A DNA stretch of 64,000 nt, taken from assembly GCA_963779095.1 (NCBI GenBank), contig CAVZWU010000025.1, positions 310,001-374,000 on the forward strand, given 5' to 3'. Position 1 is the first letter of the stretch. Each line of letters opens with the position of its first letter. Both the position numbers and the translations under genes were made by a program. The notes below the pieces were generated by a model. That model had not been told where the DNA came from. It was given only the letters and a program-made list of their open reading frames with translations, and made no database searches. This document shows, in pieces, positions 45,535 through 56,140 of the stretch. Source of the stretch: Roseiarcus sp963779095. GTDB lineage: Bacteria > Pseudomonadota > Alphaproteobacteria > Rhizobiales > Beijerinckiaceae.

Positions 45535-46362
45535 CTAGTGCACGTCCTCCCAGATCCGCTTCTTCACCGCATAGAGCAGCGCGGCGAACACGATGAGGAA
45601 GATCATGACTCTCAGGCCAATTCTCCGGCGCTCGAGAAGATTCGGCTCGGACGCCCAGGTCAGAAACGCCGCGACGTCCCTGGCGTAATTGTCCAGGGTC
45701 GGGGGCGTGCCATCCTTGTACTCGACCGCGCCGTCGGTGATCGGCTGCGGCATCGCGATCTTGTGTCCGGGTTCGTATAAGTTCCACTGCGGATCCTTGG
45801 GGTTCGTGTAACCGGTCAGGATCGCATGGATATAGTCGGCGCCCATCTCCTGATATTCGAGGCCCGGCAGCGCGTCGAAGACGAACCAGGGGAAGCCGCG
45901 CTCGTACTTTCTCGATTTCGCCAGCAGCGCCATGTCCGGCGGCGCCTTGCCGAACATGGCGGCCGCCGCCTGGTCGTTCGCATAGGCTTCAGGGCGAGGA
46001 ATGAGGTCGGCCGGCGTCGCGGGCCGCTTGAACATCTCGCCCTTTTCGTTGGGCTCCGCGTTGGTGACCTGATAGGTCGCCGCAAGCGCCCTGACCTGAT
46101 CCTCGCTGAAGTCCGGCCCGCCGGGATCGGCGAGCGTGCGGAAAGGAATGCTCAAGGCGTGACAGGTGCTGCAGACCTCCTTGTACACCTGGAACCCGCG
46201 CTGGAGCTGCGCCGTGTTGTAAGTGCCGAACATGCCTCCGAAACTCCAGCTCTCACGCGGAGGGTTCGGCTGGTCAGCATCGCTTTGCGCTCGCGCAAAG
46301 CCGCTCGAGAAGACGAGCGCCGCAGCCGCAAGGGCGAAGGCGCAATGCTTGACACGCATCAT
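45535..46362 (-). CDS. petC: Cytochrome c1 of the bc1 complex
   Basis: The 275-residue protein has a signal peptide (HCAFALAAAALVFSSGFARAQ), the haem-attachment motif VCSTCHALSIPF and the axial-methionine block KIAMPQPITDG. A single C-terminal membrane anchor (RVMIFLIVFAALLYAVKKR) follows. It carries electrons from the Rieske centre to soluble cytochrome c in the periplasm. Start 46362 follows GGAAGGAAG. It lies 29 bases after the cytochrome b gene, so both are one transcript; the genes are separate, not fused as in some relatives. Confidence 0.95.
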   Translation of the reverse strand: MMRVKHCAFALAAAALVFSSGFARAQSDADQPNPPRESWSFGGMFGTYNTAQLQRGFQVYKEVCSTCHALSIPFRTLADPGGPDFSEDQVRALAATYQVTNAEPNEKGEMFKRPATPADLIPRPEAYANDQAAAAMFGKAPPDMALLAKSRKYERGFPWFVFDALPGLEYQEMGADYIHAILTGYTNPKDPQWNLYEPGHKIAMPQPITDGAVEYKDGTPPTLDNYARDVAAFLTWASEPNLLERRRIGLRVMIFLIVFAALLYAVKKRIWEDVH

Positions 46363-46391
46363 CGTTGAACTTCCTTCCCGAGCCGCACGCA

Positions 46392-47642
46392 TCATTCCGC
46401 CGCAGCCGCCGCAGCCTTCGTCCTCGTGAGCACCGCGTCGGCGATCGACGTCGGGATCGGCTTCGTCTTTTCGGTGAAGCTCAGGATGGGCATGATGATG
46501 AGAAAGAACGCGAAATAGCCGAAGGTCAGGATGCGCGCGATGAGCGCAAGCCCCTCGGTCGGCTCCTGCGAGCCGAGATAGCCGAGGCCGACGCAGATCA
46601 AGACAAAGATCCAGAAGAAAAATCGGAAAGACGGGCGGTACTTCCCCGACTTGACCGGCGAACGGTCGAGCCAGGGAATGAAGAACAGCACGACGACCGC
46701 CGCCGCCAGGACGACCACGCCCCAGAACTTGTTCGGGATCGCGCGCAGCATGGCGTAGAACGGCAGCAGGTACCATTCCGGCACGACATGCGCGGGCGTC
46801 GCCAGCGGGTTGGCTGGAATCGAATTGTCCGCGTCAAGCAGATAATTGGGGATGTAAAACACGAGCCAGGCGTAAAGGATGAGGAAGACCACCAGGCCGA
46901 CGCCATCCTTGATCGTGGCGTAGGGCGTGAACGCGACCGTGTCGCGCTGAGGGTCTTTCACCTCGATCCCGTCAGGATTGTTCTGCCCGGCGACATGCAG
47001 CGCCCAGACGTGCAGCCCGACGAAACCCGCGATAAGGAACGGGATGAGATAGTGAAGCGCGAAGAAGCGGGTCAGCGTCGGGCCGCCGACGGCAAATCCG
47101 CCCCAGAGCCAATGCGCGATCGAGTTGCCGACCAGCGGGATTGCGGAAGTGAGATTGGTGATCACCGTCGCGCCGGCGAAGCTCATGCCGCCCCAGGGCA
47201 AGACATAGCCGAAAAAGGCCGTCGCCATCATCAGCACGTAAATGACGACGCCGATGATCCAGAGAAGCTCGCGCGGCGGCTTGAAGGAGCCGTAATAGAT
47301 GCCGCGAGCCATGTGAATGTAGCAGGCGAAGAAGAAGAGCGAGGCGCCGTTGCTGTGCAGATAGCGGATCAGCCAGCCGTAGTTGACGTCGCGCATGATA
47401 TTTTGGACCGAAGAGAACGCCTCGGTCGACGAAGGAATGTAATGCATCGCGAGAACGACCCCGGTCACGATCTGCGCGACCAGCATGAAGGACAGGATCG
47501 CGCCGAACGTCCACATGTAGTTGAGATTGCGCGGCACCGGATAGGCGATGAACGAGGAATGAACCAGACCGAACAACGGCAGGCGGGATTCGAACCAGCG
47601 CCCGATCGCGCTTTTGGGAACGTAGGTCGAGGGGCCGCTCAT
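46392..47642 (-). CDS. petB: Cytochrome b of the bc1 complex
   Basis: The 416-residue membrane protein of quinol:cytochrome c oxidoreductase has eight predicted helices. It carries haem-ligand histidines in LAMHYIPS, RYLHSNGAS, GNSIAHWLWGG and FFALHYLIPF, the quinol-site FGYVLPWGGMSF region, and the conserved HVVPEWYLLPFYAML (PEWY). The frame is intact. In relatives a Rieske iron-sulfur gene (petA) normally precedes petB, but none lies in the 315 bases between this start and trmL. Confidence 0.97.
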   Translation of the reverse strand: MSGPSTYVPKSAIGRWFESRLPLFGLVHSSFIAYPVPRNLNYMWTFGAILSFMLVAQIVTGVVLAMHYIPSSTEAFSSVQNIMRDVNYGWLIRYLHSNGASLFFFACYIHMARGIYYGSFKPPRELLWIIGVVIYVLMMATAFFGYVLPWGGMSFAGATVITNLTSAIPLVGNSIAHWLWGGFAVGGPTLTRFFALHYLIPFLIAGFVGLHVWALHVAGQNNPDGIEVKDPQRDTVAFTPYATIKDGVGLVVFLILYAWLVFYIPNYLLDADNSIPANPLATPAHVVPEWYLLPFYAMLRAIPNKFWGVVVLAAAVVVLFFIPWLDRSPVKSGKYRPSFRFFFWIFVLICVGLGYLGSQEPTEGLALIARILTFGYFAFFLIIMPILSFTEKTKPIPTSIADAVLTRTKAAAAAAE

Positions 47643-47957
47643 ATGGTGGATCTCTGATGGACGGGGAGGCTAGGAATTGGCGAGGAAGGAATCGAGGGGT
47701 TTCTTCTCAGCCAGCTCTTGCCTTGGCGTCGGCTAGGAAAGCATTTTGTGGGCCAATCGCCAATGCTGCGCCAGGGGCTAGATGAGAGGAACACTGTCGA
47801 CCCGGTCCATTGATGGTCAATTCAACCCCCCGGCTGTTCGCCGCTCCGGCGACCGCGGGGTCGCGCCATCGAATTGGTTCGACGCGGCTTTTCGCATCGA
47901 TCGAATTGGATGTCCATAGCCACTGGAGCTTCGCATTTCTTCCCGCTTCACCCACAC
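47643..47957. other. Gap between petB and trmL, no Rieske gene
   Basis: This 315-base gap lies between divergent genes. I looked on both strands for any part of a Rieske protein (CTHLGC / CPCHGS motifs, twin-arginine start) and found none. The promoter for petB-petC-mtnP is probably here. Confidence 0.55.
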
Positions 47958-48458
47958 ATGACCGCCCCCGCCGCGCCGCTCCTGCTCGCCCTGTTCGAGC
48001 CCGACATTGCCCAAAACACCGGCGCAATGATGCGAACCTGCGCCTGCCTCGGCGTCGACGCGGCGATCATCGAACCGGCGGGCTTTCGAGTGGCCGACAG
48101 CCGTTTCAGGCGCGCCGCGATGGACTATATCAATGCGGTCAGAATCGAGAGCCACGATTCGTGGGCCAGTTTCGCCGCGTGGCGCGCCGCCAGTCAACGC
48201 CGGCTGGTGCTATTAACAACAAAGGGCGAAACGTGCTTGTGGGATTTTGTCTTTCGTGAAATGGATATTATTCTCGTCGGCCGGGAATCGTCCGGCGTTC
48301 CCGAAGCCGTCCAGGCTTCGGCCGACGTCCGGCTCTATATTCCCATTCGACCTCGCCTGCGTTCTTTGAATGTGGGGATCGCAGCGACAATCGCGATGAC
48401 CGAGGCGCTGCGTCAGATCGGACGGCTGCCGTCCTCGAAGAAGGCCAAGGGTGATTAG
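47958..48458 (+). CDS. trmL: tRNA (cytidine(34)-2'-O)-methyltransferase
   Basis: The 166-residue SPOUT-fold enzyme methylates the ribose of the tRNA wobble base. It begins LLLALFEPDIAQNTGAMMRTCA, the motif-1 region with the NTG-x-x-R signature. It then has IEPAGFRVADSRFRRAAMDY, MDIILVGRESSGVPEAVQ and IPIRPRLRSLNVGIAATIAMTEALRQ, the knot motifs that bind SAM. An intact gene, divergent from petB. Confidence 0.94.
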   Translation: MTAPAAPLLLALFEPDIAQNTGAMMRTCACLGVDAAIIEPAGFRVADSRFRRAAMDYINAVRIESHDSWASFAAWRAASQRRLVLLTTKGETCLWDFVFREMDIILVGRESSGVPEAVQASADVRLYIPIRPRLRSLNVGIAATIAMTEALRQIGRLPSSKKAKGD

Positions 48459-48555
48459 CGCTAAAGCTCAAAAAAACCGCGTGCGTGGAGACAACGACGG
48501 GCGGATCGGCGATTCTCTTCACGCGGCGCCGGCGGGGACCGGGCCGGAGGAGACG

Positions 48556-49224
48556 ATGGGCGAAGCAAACGCCTTTCGCGTGCTGATCGCCGACGATCAT
48601 CCGCTCATGCTCGGCGGATTGCGCCAGGCTGTGCTCGCGGCGGCGCCCGACGCGGAAATCGCGGAAGCGCACGATTTCGACAGCATGGCCGCGGCGCTGG
48701 ACGCTTCGCCGGAGACCGATCTCGTGCTGCTCGACTTGACCATGCCGGGCGTGCGCGGATTTTCCGGGCTCCTGTTCCTGCGCTCCGAGCGTCCCTCCAT
48801 CCCGGTCGTCGTCGTTTCGGGCAACGAAGACCGGGCGGTCATCCGCCACTGCCTGGAATTCGGCGCGGCGGGTTTCATCCCGAAATCCAATTCGCTTGAA
48901 ACGATGCGGGCGGCCATCGCGCAGGTCTTGAATGGCGGCCGATGGACTCCTCCCGACTTCGATCCGAACGCCGCTCCCAATCGCGAATCGAGCGCCATGG
49001 CCCGCCGGCTCGCCTCGCTCACCCCGCAGCAAATTCGGGTCCTGATGATGCTGTCGCAAGGCCTGCTCAACAAGCAGATCGCCTATGAGCTCGGCGTCTC
49101 GGAGGCGACCGTGAAGGCGCACGTGTCGGCGATCTTCCAGAAGCTTGGCGTCGAGAGCCGGACACAAGCCGTCATTCTCGCGACCAAGATCGAAGCGGCG
49201 CAGGAACTGCTCATCGCTTCGTAG
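48556..49224 (+). CDS. NarL/FixJ-type (LuxR) response regulator
   Basis: The 222-residue protein has a receiver domain with the acidic pair in VLIADDHPLMLGG, the phosphoacceptor Asp in LVLLDLTMPGVRGF, Ser/Thr in VVVVSGNEDRA and Lys in AAGFIPKSNS. A C-terminal LuxR helix-turn-helix (LTPQQIRVLMMLSQGLLNKQ, then ATVKAHVSAIFQKLGV) follows. GGAGGAG lies four bases before the ATG at 48556. No sensor kinase is adjacent, so its partner is elsewhere. Confidence 0.93.
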   Translation: MGEANAFRVLIADDHPLMLGGLRQAVLAAAPDAEIAEAHDFDSMAAALDASPETDLVLLDLTMPGVRGFSGLLFLRSERPSIPVVVVSGNEDRAVIRHCLEFGAAGFIPKSNSLETMRAAIAQVLNGGRWTPPDFDPNAAPNRESSAMARRLASLTPQQIRVLMMLSQGLLNKQIAYELGVSEATVKAHVSAIFQKLGVESRTQAVILATKIEAAQELLIAS

Positions 49225-49346
49225 CTGGCGTCGCCACGGTCGGCGACGTCATTCAAACATGGCTTGCACGAGGCGGCTCCCCGGCCAGAGCGCGCTAAAC
49301 GAGAAAAGGCCGGACTTCTCTCAGAGCCCCAGCGACGCCGGCGGCC

Positions 49347-49580
49347 TCAAAGCCAGTGGCAGACGCGCGGCGCGCTCCTGTGGGCGCTCCCGGGTTGACA
49401 GGCTATCTGGCGACCGCAGGGATGGGTCCCCGTCAACTCCTGCTTCCCATACATTGCTCCGGGCTTCCAAACATCAGCGCTCGCCTTCACTGGATCCGCC
49501 GGACAAGACGCCGCCTGCGACGGGTGCGTCAAGCAGCCAAATGACAACGCCGCCACAGCGACAAATAAGAACAGTTTCAT
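49347..49580 (-). CDS. Small secreted cysteine-containing protein
   Basis: The 77-residue protein has a signal peptide (MKLFLFVAVAALSFGCLTHPSQA) and a short mature part, with ASCPADPVKASADVW, PCGRQIACQPGS and a final RVCHWL. The four mature cysteines suggest two disulfide bonds in the periplasm. I know of similar small alphaproteobacterial proteins but no function. The ATG at 49580 is preceded by a weak ribosome site. It converges on the response regulator gene. Confidence 0.6.
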   Translation of the reverse strand: MKLFLFVAVAALSFGCLTHPSQAASCPADPVKASADVWKPGAMYGKQELTGTHPCGRQIACQPGSAHRSAPRVCHWL

Positions 49581-49705
49581 TGTCGGTCCCTTAGAACGCG
49601 CGGCCTTGAAAACCAGATGCGCATTGGGCAATTTCAATCAGCAGGCGGGAATGTCAAGCGGGATGACGCCCCACCGGCTCGCAGCGGGGGTGGGGAGCCA
49701 CGCGA

Positions 49706-49830
49706 CTACCTTCCCGGACCAACGATCGCGCTGACGATCCGCCGATCGTCCACCCGCACGATCCCATGCGAGAGCGGAAAATACCGTTCAATCCGACACA
49801 TCTGAGAGACAGCAAAAACAAATCGGCCAT
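49706..49830 (-). pseudogene. Remnant of an IS5-type (IS427 group) transposase N-terminus
   Basis: The minus strand starts with a perfect GGAGG site and ATG 49830, reading MADLFLLS; after one shift the next frame reads QMCRIERYFPLSHGIVRVDD and then RRIVSAIV. This matches the N-terminus of IS427-type transposases (sxxQMxRIxPYFPLSHGxPRVDDRRVxSGI). Only about 40 codons remain and the catalytic core is absent. It is a decayed fragment between a small secreted protein gene and the end of acs. Confidence 0.75.
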
Positions 49831-49859
49831 GGCGAAGCCTCCTCGGCCCGGACGCCACC

Positions 49860-51806
<1,947 letters not shown>

Positions 51807-52092
51807 GGGGCTCCTCCGCGATACACAATAAGCCTTTGATTTTGCTTGCAACTCGAAGAGATCGATCGCTCCGTACGATCTCCGGCTCGTGTCGGACTTT
51901 ATAGGACCGCATTGTGGCGAAGATCAATCGGCCCCCACAACGCGGATGATCACGTCCCTGTAGCCGGGGTCGCGGCGCTCCGCCGCATATTTTTCTATTG
52001 CAAAGAAGATTAGGTAAAGTGACAATTAACAGCGTTCGGCGCAACCTGCGGCTTTTAGCAGGGGAACAGGGGAATGATGAGGGAGGGCTAAA
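51807..52092. other. Intergenic region between acs and the PEP-CTERM gene
   Basis: The 286-base gap serves divergent genes and becomes AT-rich toward the right (TATTTTTCTATTGCAAAGAAGATTAGG in part), where the promoter of the PEP-CTERM gene is likely. I see no clear operator or RNA. Confidence 0.45.
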
Positions 52093-53425
52093 GTGAAAGC
52101 CAAACTCTTGGGCGTGGCGGCGCTCGCGGCCGTGATGGGGACTTCCAAGGCAACGGCTGCAAATACCAACTCAGCGACAATCAACTTCAGTTTCTATGGG
52201 ATCGGCGCTGCAGACACCTCCCAAAGTGGAGCTGGCAGTTTTTCCGTCGCCACGCCAAACTCGGCTCAGGTCGTAAGTAGCGTCAACTCGTTCAATTATT
52301 CACAATTGGTAACCGGTTACCTATGCACGTACAACGGAGGTATTTTTGGTACTTGTACCTCATCATTTTCGTATACAAAAAACGACTTAACCAGTTTCTC
52401 GCTATCATTCCCAAATGAGACGCCGACGCTGTCCCTAGCAACCAACGGAGTTGCTGGAACAGATCCAAATTGGGTACACACACCCTTCATAGTCAACGCT
52501 AACGCAAACCCATATGAGACCTCGAGCGTTACTTTTGATCAGAGGTCAGTGTTGGGTGCTGCTCTTTCTAACTCCGTCCTGCCATCCGTTGTCCAGAATG
52601 GGAATGGCGGCCAGGGAGTGAAAGCCATCTTTGAGCCTAATTTTGGGCTCTCACTTGACCAAACTATAACTTTAGCTAATACTGCCTTGGGTACGTCGTT
52701 TACACATTTCAATTGGATTCAATATCTCGGTGCAATTACCTATCCTTCATACAATCAACTCTATAATTTATATTTGTCACTGGAGGGTGGCAATGCGTCA
52801 GAAGCGAGCAAGGATGCTGAGCAGGACCTAAAACTGATCCCAAGTCAGCGCGGAATTGGATACGATCCCCTTTTGGGGGGGAATCCAAATCCCACAAACA
52901 GTCCGCTCGCACCAGTCTGGGGGGGATTACTCCATTGCATATTGGGATGAATTCCCAATAAGCAAAGACGGTAAGAGCAACCACGACTATCTAGCCACAA
53001 CTAACACGATCGGAGATAGCCAGCTTTCCTTCCTTGATTATCCAAATCAGCCCATTCCACTTACGCAGCTAACATTTGAGGATGTCCTCGCGGGAGTTGA
53101 CGCGTTCGGAAACGTGACACCACTCTATTACCCTGGTACTACCTTCGCTTGGACATACCAGGAAGGTTTGGACCACAGTTCGGTGCCGGAGCTTTTGCTC
53201 TACGGAAACATCGATCCCTCCCTTGGCGGAGACGGTTCAGTTACATCGTTGTCGTTCACTAGTACTCAGATTCCGACAACGGTTCCCGAGACCTCGACCT
53301 GGGCGATGATGCTTATGGGATTCGGCGGCCTGGGCTTTGCCGGCTATCGGGCGTCGCGGAACCGCCGCATAAAAAAGGGCGTGGCCGGGAAGGCGGCGAC
53401 CAGTCGACGCCTCGGGCCGTTGTGA
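52093..53425 (+). pseudogene. PEP-CTERM surface protein, split by a poly-G frameshift
   Basis: The first frame (GTG 52093, preceded by GGGAGGG) encodes a signal peptide (MKAKLLGVAALAAVMGTSKA) and a Ser/Thr/Asn-rich extracellular region to about 52920. There a run of seven G (52919-52925) shifts the frame; one G fewer joins VWGDYSIAYWDEF and the rest in the second frame. It ends with the PEP-CTERM sorting signal VPETSTWAMMLMGFGGLGFA plus a basic tail. Exosortase would recognise and process this C-terminus. Base composition is far more AT-rich than around it, which suggests transfer. Joined length is about 443 residues. Phase variation, decay or a sequencing error can each explain the shift. 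Confidence 0.8.
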
Positions 53426-53557
53426 TTCGGCTGCGCGCCCTGCGAGAGCCGGGAGAGACTTTTAGCAGCGTCAACCTTCGGCTGGCGGAGCACGGCGCTT
53501 ACGCCGTCCTCACGCGATAGGCGCGTGAGACTCAAACCGAATTCCTTTGTTCCAGCC

Positions 53558-53832
53558 TCAAAGCGCCCCGCATCGAGCGGCGCGAACGAGCGCCGCCGGC
53601 CACCCACCGTGGCCATAAGCGATCTCCCTCAGCATGCGGTCGCGGAGAAGCGCGGCGTTGCGTTCGCCCTGGTGCGCGAAGGCGAGAATATTCTGCGCCA
53701 CGAGCTCTCTCTCTCGCTTTTGGCTTCGTCGGACAGGTCGAGGATCTTGCACACGTCTTCGAGCGCCGTCGACATCGCCTGGATGTCCTGCGGCCCGAAC
53801 ACATTGTCATTTAGAAATGGAGCAGCGGCCAT
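53558..53832 (-). pseudogene. Small conserved alphaproteobacterial protein, frameshifted at a GA repeat
   Basis: The minus strand begins at ATG 53832 (AAGGA upstream): MAAAPFLNDNVFGPQDIQAM, then STALEDVCKILDLSDEAKSERE. At a GAGAGAGAGAG tract (about 53705-53715) the frame changes to RELVAQNILAFAHQGERNAA, then LLRDRMLREIAYG. The parts together resemble small proteins common in Hyphomicrobiales that start with a FLN/FxPE motif and end RDRxLREI. The function is unknown. A dinucleotide tract of this kind slips easily, so it may be a real variable site or a read error. Confidence 0.65.
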
Positions 53833-54140
53833 CGGTCCTTCCCACAGGCGAGCGCCAGCGAGGCGAACCACGAACCGCCGCGGACGTAGCCGCATCGCTG
53901 GCGATGCGATGGGTTAACCGCCCGCGGCCATCCTCCCACCGCCGGCAATCATCTGCTTTCGCCAGTTTTGCTCCTTTTGGATCGCTTGGCGAGCGTGAAT
54001 TTGGTCCGAATCCGTACAAAGCTGGCAATCGTGATGTCGAGAGCTTATGTAAGTGCGATCATCGGCCAAGGGTCCATGCCCACAGGCGTCGATGGCTGAG
54101 AGAGATTGAGCGCTCCCGCCTGAAAGGTGAGGAGCGCGCG
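53833..54140. other. Intergenic region upstream of the Crp/Fnr gene
   Basis: This 308-base gap lies between divergent genes. I saw no RNA gene and no TTGAT-type FNR box. A promoter for the regulator should be here. Confidence 0.4.
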
Positions 54141-54833
54141 ATGCCCGACAGCCGCAACAAATTGCTCGCGTCCCTTTCGACGGACGACTTCGATTTGCTG
54201 CGGCCGCACCTCGAACCCGTGACCCTCGGGCTACGAAAGGATCTCGAAAGACCCAACAGGCAAATCGACGCCGTTTATTTTCCCGAAGGGGGATTCGCAT
54301 CCGTTGTCGCCGTTCAATCGAACGGCAAGCAGGTCGAGGTCGGGTTGATTGGCCGCGAGGGCATGACAGGCTTGCCTATCGTACTCGGCAATCACCGCTC
54401 GCCCCATGCGACCTACATTCAGGCGGCCGGAAGGGGCAAGTGCATACTGGCGACGGAATTGCGCAAGGCGATCCAGAACAGCCCAACGCTTCGCGACTCG
54501 TTGTTGAAGTTCGTGCAGGCGTTCGGGGTGCAGACAACACAGACCGCAATCTGCAACGCGCAGTCCAGGTTGGACGTGCGCTTGGCGCGTTGGCTCTTGA
54601 TGGCGCACGACCGTATAGGAGACGATACGCTGCCGATCACGCACGAGTTTCTGTCGCTCATGCTGGGCGTCCGCCGGCCCGGGGTGACGGAAGCCCTGCA
54701 CGCCCTCCGAGAACGAGGATTGATTTCGTACGGGCGCGGGCAAATCACTGTGAAGGACCGCAAGGGACTGCAACGCGCGGCGGGCGAAGCCTATGGCGTT
54801 CCCGAGGCCGAATATCGTCGCCTGATCGGGTGA
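54141..54833 (+). CDS. Crp/Fnr-family transcriptional regulator
   Basis: The 230-residue protein has an N-terminal cyclic-nucleotide-binding-like fold (VYFPEGGFASVVAVQSNGKQ, then EVGLIGREGMTGLPIVLG) and a C-terminal helix-turn-helix (HEFLSLMLGVRRPGVTEALH, then ALRERGLISYGRG). The single cysteines are not arranged as in oxygen-sensing FNR, so it is not an obvious Fe-S sensor, and the cAMP-binding arginine-serine pattern is absent. The ligand is unknown. GAGGAG lies eight bases before the ATG at 54141. Confidence 0.88.
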   Translation: MPDSRNKLLASLSTDDFDLLRPHLEPVTLGLRKDLERPNRQIDAVYFPEGGFASVVAVQSNGKQVEVGLIGREGMTGLPIVLGNHRSPHATYIQAAGRGKCILATELRKAIQNSPTLRDSLLKFVQAFGVQTTQTAICNAQSRLDVRLARWLLMAHDRIGDDTLPITHEFLSLMLGVRRPGVTEALHALRERGLISYGRGQITVKDRKGLQRAAGEAYGVPEAEYRRLIG

Positions 54834-54852
54834 AGCGGCGACCGGCAATAAC

Positions 54853-54887
54853 AAAAAAAGCCCCGCGCGAGGAGTGCTCAGCGCGGG
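54853..54887 (-). terminator. Leftward rho-independent terminator without an obvious gene
   Basis: On the minus strand, the stem CCCGCGC ... GCGCGGG (54881-54887 and 54862-54868) is followed by GC and a run of seven T. This is a good terminator for a leftward transcript, yet the nearest leftward gene is 840 bases away. It may serve an unseen small RNA or limit antisense transcription, and it could also weakly end the Crp/Fnr transcript. Confidence 0.55.
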
Positions 54888-55117
54888 CCAAGTTCGGCGC
54901 GCTTGGGCTGGGGGGCGATGTTAAGCGCGCTTGATGCCCAAACACGGCCGGCGACGCATTGTTCCGTCCAATGGAAACCGTGCGCCCGCAATCCCGCGCG
55001 CCGTTCCTCCCGAGGCGCGGAACGATCACATAGGTCCGGCGTTTACCGAGTCTTGAACCGCCAATCGCAAGGGTGGCTGAGTTTCGCCAAGCTATCGTCG
55101 CCATAGGCTCAAGCGAG

Positions 55118-55321
55118 ATGGATCATAGGGTCGCAGCGTTGGAGCGCGCATTTCAGCTGGCCAAGTCCGGGCGGGTCGCGAGGATTGACGACATAAGAAA
55201 GCAGCTGCGGCGAGAGGGCTACGACGACCGAGCTGTGGATGGTGGGCGTTCGCTCTTTTCGCAATTGAGGGAGCTTATCAAGGCCGCGCGCCCGGAGCCG
55301 GGCCCTCCGGCCAACCCTTAG
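55118..55321 (+). CDS. Small conserved hypothetical protein
   Basis: The 67-residue protein reads MDHRVAALERAFQLAKSGRV, then ARIDDIRKQLRREGYDDRAV, then a C-terminal helix SLFSQLRELIKAARPEP. It resembles small charged proteins of Rhizobiales with the pattern ERAFxLAxSGRxxxxxxIRxxLxxEGY, for which I know no function. An in-frame GTG at 55073 would give 82 residues. The 284 bases upstream (54834-55117) hold only the terminator and no clear gene. Confidence 0.6.
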   Translation: MDHRVAALERAFQLAKSGRVARIDDIRKQLRREGYDDRAVDGGRSLFSQLRELIKAARPEPGPPANP

Positions 55322-55726
55322 AGAGGCGCGCGCCGGGCGATCAACATCTATCGTTGTAAGAGCCGTGAGCAAATTTCTGTAGGCCGAAAGAGGCATGCAT
55401 TTACTTGCCAAAAACGGAAAGACATGCTACACGTATTCTCATTCGCGGAATCCATCTCGGGCCGCGAGCCTTGCGGCAGCCGGCGAGGCTGTTTGAACCG
55501 TTCGACCACAACCCGCCGCGCAGAGTCAGAAAGGGAGAAAAACTTTTCACTTTTTTCGGCCGCAACCCTTTGAAAAGTCCCAATTCCGAAAAGTAAAAGA
55601 AAGCAAATGAAAACAAAAGAAAGCGAATTTCCTTTCTTTTGCTTTCGTTCGCTTTCGTGGAACTCGCGCCTCGGTTGTATCCGCGGCCTGGGACGGCCCC
55701 CGCTTCGGGCCAATCGGGCGGCCTTG
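55322..55726. other. Gap with a low-complexity A-rich inverted repeat
   Basis: No convincing gene lies in these 405 bases. A 63-codon frame at 55405-55596 on the plus strand has no family match and no good ribosome site. The main structure is the inverted repeat at 55599-55656. Confidence 0.45.
55599..55656. repeat. Imperfect 25-bp inverted repeat, AAAGAAAGC-rich
   Basis: The left arm at 55599-55623 (GAAAGCAAATGAAAACAAAA...) and the right arm at 55632-55656 pair at 22 of 25 positions around an 8-base loop. Within each arm short GAAAGC-like units repeat. It lies about 70 bases downstream of the EVE gene end, so it may form an RNA hairpin at the end of that transcript. Confidence 0.65.
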
Positions 55727-56140
55727 CTAAAGGCCGGCGAGCTTGCAGACGATCGCCCATTCGGCGTCGGTGACGGGCTGGACGGAGAGACGCGACTGGG
55801 TGACGAGCGCCATCGTCTTGAGGCGCTTGTCGCTCTTCACTTCTTCCAGTGTGACCGGTCGCGGCAAGGATCGAACCGCGCGGATGTCCACCATGCCGAA
55901 CTTGCCCGTGGGGTCCGTCGGATCGGGCCGATAGGCCTTGCAGACCTCGACGATCCCGACGATCTCTTTCCCCTCGTTGGAATGGTAGAAGAAGGCCTGC
56001 TCGCCGACCTTCATCGCCTGCATGTTGAGCTTGGCGGTATGGTTGCGCACGCCGCTCCAGTCCGTGCCCGCCGCGCCGAGGCCGGCCAGCTTCTCGTACG
56101 ACCACGCCGAGGGCTCGCTCTTGAACAGCCAGTGCGCCAT
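55727..56140 (-). CDS. EVE domain-containing protein
   Basis: The 137-residue protein begins MAHWLFKSEPSAWSYEKL, the EVE-domain signature (WLFKSEP), and contains YHSNEGKEIVGIVEVCKAYR. EVE domains are PUA-like and bind modified bases in RNA or DNA; many bacterial members lie in unrelated housekeeping clusters as here. The protein is cytoplasmic and the full domain is present. It sits 71 bases from gpsA on the same strand, an arrangement often seen in Rhizobiales. Confidence 0.9.
   Translation of the reverse strand: MAHWLFKSEPSAWSYEKLAGLGAAGTDWSGVRNHTAKLNMQAMKVGEQAFFYHSNEGKEIVGIVEVCKAYRPDPTDPTGKFGMVDIRAVRSLPRPVTLEEVKSDKRLKTMALVTQSRLSVQPVTDAEWAIVCKLAGL

Noticed and set aside
46365..47657. A 430-codon rightward frame opposite cytochrome b
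   Set aside because: It is a codon-bias shadow with highly charged sequence; the leftward frame is clearly PetB.
55405..55596. A 63-codon rightward frame between the small protein and the EVE gene
   Set aside because: It has no family match, no good ribosome site and arginine/proline-rich shadow-like content.
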